7,415 bases of DNA from Ruminococcaceae bacterium UBA1244. Lineage in GTDB: Bacteria; Bacillota; Clostridia; Oscillospirales; Acutalibacteraceae. The stretch is taken from positions 1 through 7,415 of the forward strand of contig DBWG01000013.1 of the NCBI GenBank assembly GCA_002308635.1. Reading direction: 5' to 3'. The translations under genes were made by a program, and so were the position numbers. The notes below the pieces were generated by a model. It ran no database searches, was not told where the DNA came from, and saw only the letters and a list, made by a program, of their open reading frames with translations. Positions 5,378 through 7,415 of the stretch are shown here, piece by piece (the stretch's first letter is position 1; each line of letters opens with the position of its first letter).

Positions 5378-5391
5378 GTGTATAGTATAAT
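5363..5391 (+). promoter_or_regulatory. Sigma-A promoter for efp
   Basis: TTGCAA (5363-5368) and TATAAT (5386-5391) are separated by 17 bases. Transcription should begin near 5398, leaving a leader of about 73 bases before efp. It lets efp be expressed independently of the upstream cluster. Confidence 0.8.
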
Positions 5392-5470
5392 ATGATGAGT
5401 GTATAGGGCTGTTTGAGAGATTACAGTTTTATTCAGGACATTTGAGGATTATTTAACAGGAGGATTTTTT

Positions 5471-6028
5471 ATGATCACAGCAGGCGATTTCAGAAACGGC
5501 GTTACTTTTGATATGGACGGACAGGTTGTTACAATCGTTGAGTTCCAGCACGTAAAACCCGGCAAGGGTGCGGCTTTCGTCCGCACAAAAATAAAGAATG
5601 TCATTACGGGTGCTGTAGTTGAAAAAACTTTCAACCCCAATGACAAATATCCCACCGCTTTCATTGAGAGAAAGGATATGGAATATCTCTACAATGACGG
5701 CGACCTCTACTATTTCATGGACAGCGAAACCTACGAGCAGACTCCCATCAACAAGAGCGTTCTCGGCGATAACTTCAAGTTCGTAAAAGAGAACATGGAG
5801 TGCAAGATCCTGTCCTACAAGGGCAGCGTTTTCGGTGTTGAACCCCCGACATTCGTTGTCCTTACAGTAACTCAGACCGATCCCGGCTTCAAGGGCGACA
5901 CTGCTACCAACGTAACAAAGCCCGCTACACTTGAAACAGGCGCAGAGATCAAGGTTCCGCTCTTCATCAACGAAGGCGACCAGATCCAGATCGACACAAG
6001 AACAGGCGAGTATATGTCAAGAGCATAA
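5471..6028 (+). CDS. efp: Elongation factor P
   Basis: 185 residues, exactly the family length. Three beta-barrel domains can be assigned: KOW-like I (about 1-63), OB-like II (about 66-126) and OB-like III (about 129-185) with the C-terminal signature KVPLFINEGDQIQIDTRTGEY. The loop tip reads VKPGKGAAF with K32, the lysine that enters the peptidyl-transferase centre and is modified in many bacteria (by 5-aminopentanol in B. subtilis, by beta-lysylation in E. coli). The PGKG context fits the B. subtilis-type loop, but no modification enzyme is in this window. EF-P rescues ribosomes stalled at consecutive prolines. AGGAGG (5458-5463) lies seven bases before ATG. It has its own promoter and is followed 29 bases later by the zinc-ribbon gene, probably in the same transcript. 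The large Pro-rich protein at 222-2219 has many PP pairs and could be a client, though PP pairs without a third proline stall variably. Confidence 0.98.
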   Translation: MITAGDFRNGVTFDMDGQVVTIVEFQHVKPGKGAAFVRTKIKNVITGAVVEKTFNPNDKYPTAFIERKDMEYLYNDGDLYYFMDSETYEQTPINKSVLGDNFKFVKENMECKILSYKGSVFGVEPPTFVVLTVTQTDPGFKGDTATNVTKPATLETGAEIKVPLFINEGDQIQIDTRTGEYMSRA

Positions 6029-6044
6029 GGCTCTTGAACCGGAT

Positions 6045-6049
6045 GGAGG
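6045..6049 (+). promoter_or_regulatory. Ribosome binding site that fixes the start of the acidic zinc-ribbon gene
   Basis: GGAGG lies eight bases before ATG 6058. The in-frame ATG at 6043 overlaps this site and the TTG at 6034 precedes it, so neither can be served by it. Confidence 0.8.
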
Positions 6050-6057
6050 AAAGAAAA

Positions 6058-6498
6058 ATGAAATTGACGGAAAAAGCAGCATATATCAAGGGACTTGCCG
6101 AGGGTCTTGAACTTGACCCCAACGACAAACAGACAAAGGTCCTCAAAGCTCTTATCGACCTTGTGAACGAAATGGCTGAGGAAGTTGCAGAGCTTGAACA
6201 GTGCTATGACGATGTATGCGACCAGATCGACGCTCTTGACGAGGATCTTTCAGGTGTTGAGGATCTTATCTATGAGTCCGAAGATGATGAGGATGAAGAT
6301 GATCTCAGCTGCTGCGGCTGCGGCGATTATTCCGATGCGGCTTATGAAGTTACCTGCCCCACCTGCGGAAAGGTCATCGGTCTTAATGAGGATGATCTTG
6401 GCGAGGGCGGCATGACCTGCCCCGGATGCGGCGAAACGCTCGAATTCGACTATGACGAAGACGAGCTTGACGATGCCGAAGAATCCGAAGAGCAGTAA
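6058..6498 (+). CDS. Acidic zinc-ribbon protein, CD1247 N-terminal domain type
   Basis: 146 residues. The N-terminal segment (MKLTEKAAYIKGLAEGLELDPNDKQTKVLKAL..., about 1-65) resembles the domain that databases call CD1247 N-terminal, found in Clostridia; I recognise it from memory. It is predicted helical, with a coiled-coil-like stretch 33-65. A very acidic linker (70-83) leads to CCGCG (C85, C86, C88) and then a zinc ribbon with CPTC (C100/C103) and CPGC (C121/C124). The tail 129-146 is almost all Asp and Glu. The highly negative charge argues against nucleic acid binding and for a protein partner or metal handling. The start at 6058 is taken because GGAGG (6045-6049) precedes it by eight bases; in-frame upstream TTG/ATG codons overlap that site. 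Co-transcribed with efp, so a role near translation is plausible but unproven. Confidence 0.88.
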   Translation: MKLTEKAAYIKGLAEGLELDPNDKQTKVLKALIDLVNEMAEEVAELEQCYDDVCDQIDALDEDLSGVEDLIYESEDDEDEDDLSCCGCGDYSDAAYEVTCPTCGKVIGLNEDDLGEGGMTCPGCGETLEFDYDEDELDDAEESEEQ

Positions 6499-6512
6499 GC
6501 AATAATCTATTT

Positions 6513-6548
6513 GCGGAATCTTGCAAATCCGGCAGGATTCCGCTTTTT
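6513..6548 (+). terminator. Intrinsic terminator of the efp unit
   Basis: A 12-bp stem (6513-6524 with 6532-6543, one G-T wobble) with a 7-base loop is followed by five T residues (6544-6548). It begins 15 bases after the zinc-ribbon gene. It separates the efp unit from the M50 protease, for which no convincing promoter is visible in the 47 bases that remain, so some readthrough is possible. Confidence 0.88.
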
Positions 6549-6595
6549 GGTTATAACACAGTACATTTTCCGGCTGTGAGAAAGGAAGAACAGTA

Positions 6596-7342
6596 ATGCT
6601 ATTAAGTCTTTTACGTTCGGGAAGCGTAGATTTTTTTTCGGTCATCATCTATATCCTTTCAGTGCTGATGGTGATATTTCTTATCAATCCCCTGCACGAG
6701 TGCGCACACGGATTTGTTGCATACAAGCTCGGTGACAGAACTGCAAAAAATATGGGAAGGCTCACGCTGAACCCGATCTCACACATCGACTATATGGGTG
6801 CGGCAATGATGCTCATTGTCGGATTCGGCTGGGCAAAGCCTGTTCCGGTCAATCCCCGGAATTTTAAAAAGCCCAAGATCGGAATGGGGCTTACCGCTCT
6901 TGCAGGACCGGTATCAAACCTTCTTGCTGCGATCCTGGGCGGTCTGATCTACAACGGCATCGTCACAATACTCATAAAAAACGGCGATCTTATCTATGGT
7001 CCCGATGTCAATGGTGTAAATACCGTATTTATAAGGGAAGGATTCGATCTTGGCTTTCTGAAATACGTACTGTTGTTTTTTCAGTTTTTTATTCTTATCA
7101 ACATCTGTCTTGCGGTGTTCAATCTTATTCCCATACCGCCGCTTGACGGTTCAAAGATACTGATGGTATTCCTGCCAAACAGGACGATCTACAAGATACA
7201 GCGTTACGAACACATCATCACCCTAATACTTTTTATTGCGATAATGATGGGCGGAGTGACACTTTTCATATCCCCGATTCAAAATTGGTTATATGACCGC
7301 ATAAACGATCTCACTCAGCTTGCCTACTCCTGGTCCTGGTAG
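6596..7342 (+). CDS. Site-2 protease family (M50) membrane metallopeptidase
   Basis: 248 residues with about five hydrophobic segments (roughly 12-33, 65-80, 98-125, 158-180, 206-226). The zinc-binding HExxH motif is HECAH (H34, E35, H38) at the end of the first span, and the third ligand is D184 in IPIPPLDGSK, the family's NPxxDG-type motif. LNPISHIDYMGA and the GWAKPVPVNPRNF loop are typical of the short Rv-type/YwhC-like M50 proteins. There is no PDZ domain, unlike RseP or RasP. Such enzymes cut substrates within the membrane; for this subgroup the substrates are mostly unknown. In Clostridia this gene often precedes scpA/scpB, but the window ends too soon to see. AAAGGAAG gives a ribosome binding site about seven bases before the start. 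All catalytic residues are present. Confidence 0.93.
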   Translation: MLLSLLRSGSVDFFSVIIYILSVLMVIFLINPLHECAHGFVAYKLGDRTAKNMGRLTLNPISHIDYMGAAMMLIVGFGWAKPVPVNPRNFKKPKIGMGLTALAGPVSNLLAAILGGLIYNGIVTILIKNGDLIYGPDVNGVNTVFIREGFDLGFLKYVLLFFQFFILINICLAVFNLIPIPPLDGSKILMVFLPNRTIYKIQRYEHIITLILFIAIMMGGVTLFISPIQNWLYDRINDLTQLAYSWSW

Positions 7343-7366
7343 CGGAGTGCCTCCGCACCCTATTTT
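7342..7366 (+). terminator. Short GC-rich hairpin after the M50 gene, possible terminator
   Basis: GCGGAG (7342-7347) and CTCCGC (7351-7356) form a 6-bp stem around TGC, starting at the last base of the stop codon. ACCCTATTTT follows, a poor and displaced T-tract. It may be a weak terminator or an RNA end-stabilising hairpin. Confidence 0.3.
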
Positions 7367-7415
7367 ACAACGCAAACACCTTATCAGCATGCGTCCGCGT
7401 CACGACCCTTACGGG
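7365..7415 (-). CDS. Possible C-terminal end of a minus-strand gene
   Basis: On the minus strand the frame entering at 7415 is open for 16 codons (PVRVVTRTHADKVFAL) and stops with TAA at 7365-7367; the other two minus frames are closed. If real, it would converge on the M50 gene. However all three + strand frames are also open here, so the evidence is thin. No family is recognised. Confidence 0.15.
   Translation of the reverse strand, partial: PVRVVTRTHADKVFAL

Noticed and set aside
6034..6057. Eight-residue upstream extension of the acidic zinc-ribbon protein
   Set aside because: The TTG and ATG upstream overlap or precede the GGAGG site that serves ATG 6058.
6549..6595. Promoter for the M50 gene (TATAAC at 6552-6557)
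   Set aside because: No acceptable -35 box at 16-18 bases upstream; the region there is the preceding terminator stem.

Overview
The window reads as chromosome of an endospore-forming, Gram-positive Clostridia bacterium, most like Ruminococcus and relatives (Oscillospiraceae). The basis is the tail of a dipicolinate synthase subunit B gene, strong AGGAGG-type ribosome binding sites, the gene order aroQ - Xaa-Pro peptidase - efp (the same order as yqhS-yqhT-efp in Bacillus subtilis), and an efp-linked acidic zinc-ribbon protein of a kind I associate with Clostridia. The genus is an inference from style, not proven.

Layout. Positions 1-169 hold the 3' end of spoVFB on the + strand. It converges on a large minus-strand gene (222-2219) and the two are separated by one near-perfect terminator hairpin. 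The large gene encodes a 665-residue membrane-anchored protein of unknown role: a cytoplasmic zinc ribbon, an Ala/Glu/Arg helix, a long Pro/Gln region full of internal repeats, one membrane span and a small outside domain that looks like a starch-binding module. It is the only accessory-looking gene here and the best candidate for something undescribed. An AT-rich gap (2220-2668) carries divergent consensus promoters, one for this gene and one for rpsU.

From 2669 on everything reads rightward. rpsU (ribosomal protein S21, 58 residues) ends in an unusual branched terminator. A tight cluster follows: a YqeG-family HAD phosphatase, a small conserved protein of unknown function (DUF6572-like), aroQ (3-dehydroquinate dehydratase, shikimate pathway) and an M24 Xaa-Pro peptidase. 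These four genes overlap or lie 3-15 bases apart, so they are probably one transcription unit, fed by readthrough from rpsU or by a promoter I cannot see.

A new promoter at 5363-5391 starts efp (translation factor EF-P) and the acidic zinc-ribbon protein, which end at a good terminator (6513-6548). An M50 site-2-type membrane protease (6596-7342) follows, then 73 bases I cannot assign. Apart from the large membrane protein, the genes are conserved housekeeping functions: translation (S21, EF-P), proline-related peptide turnover, aromatic amino acid synthesis and membrane proteolysis.
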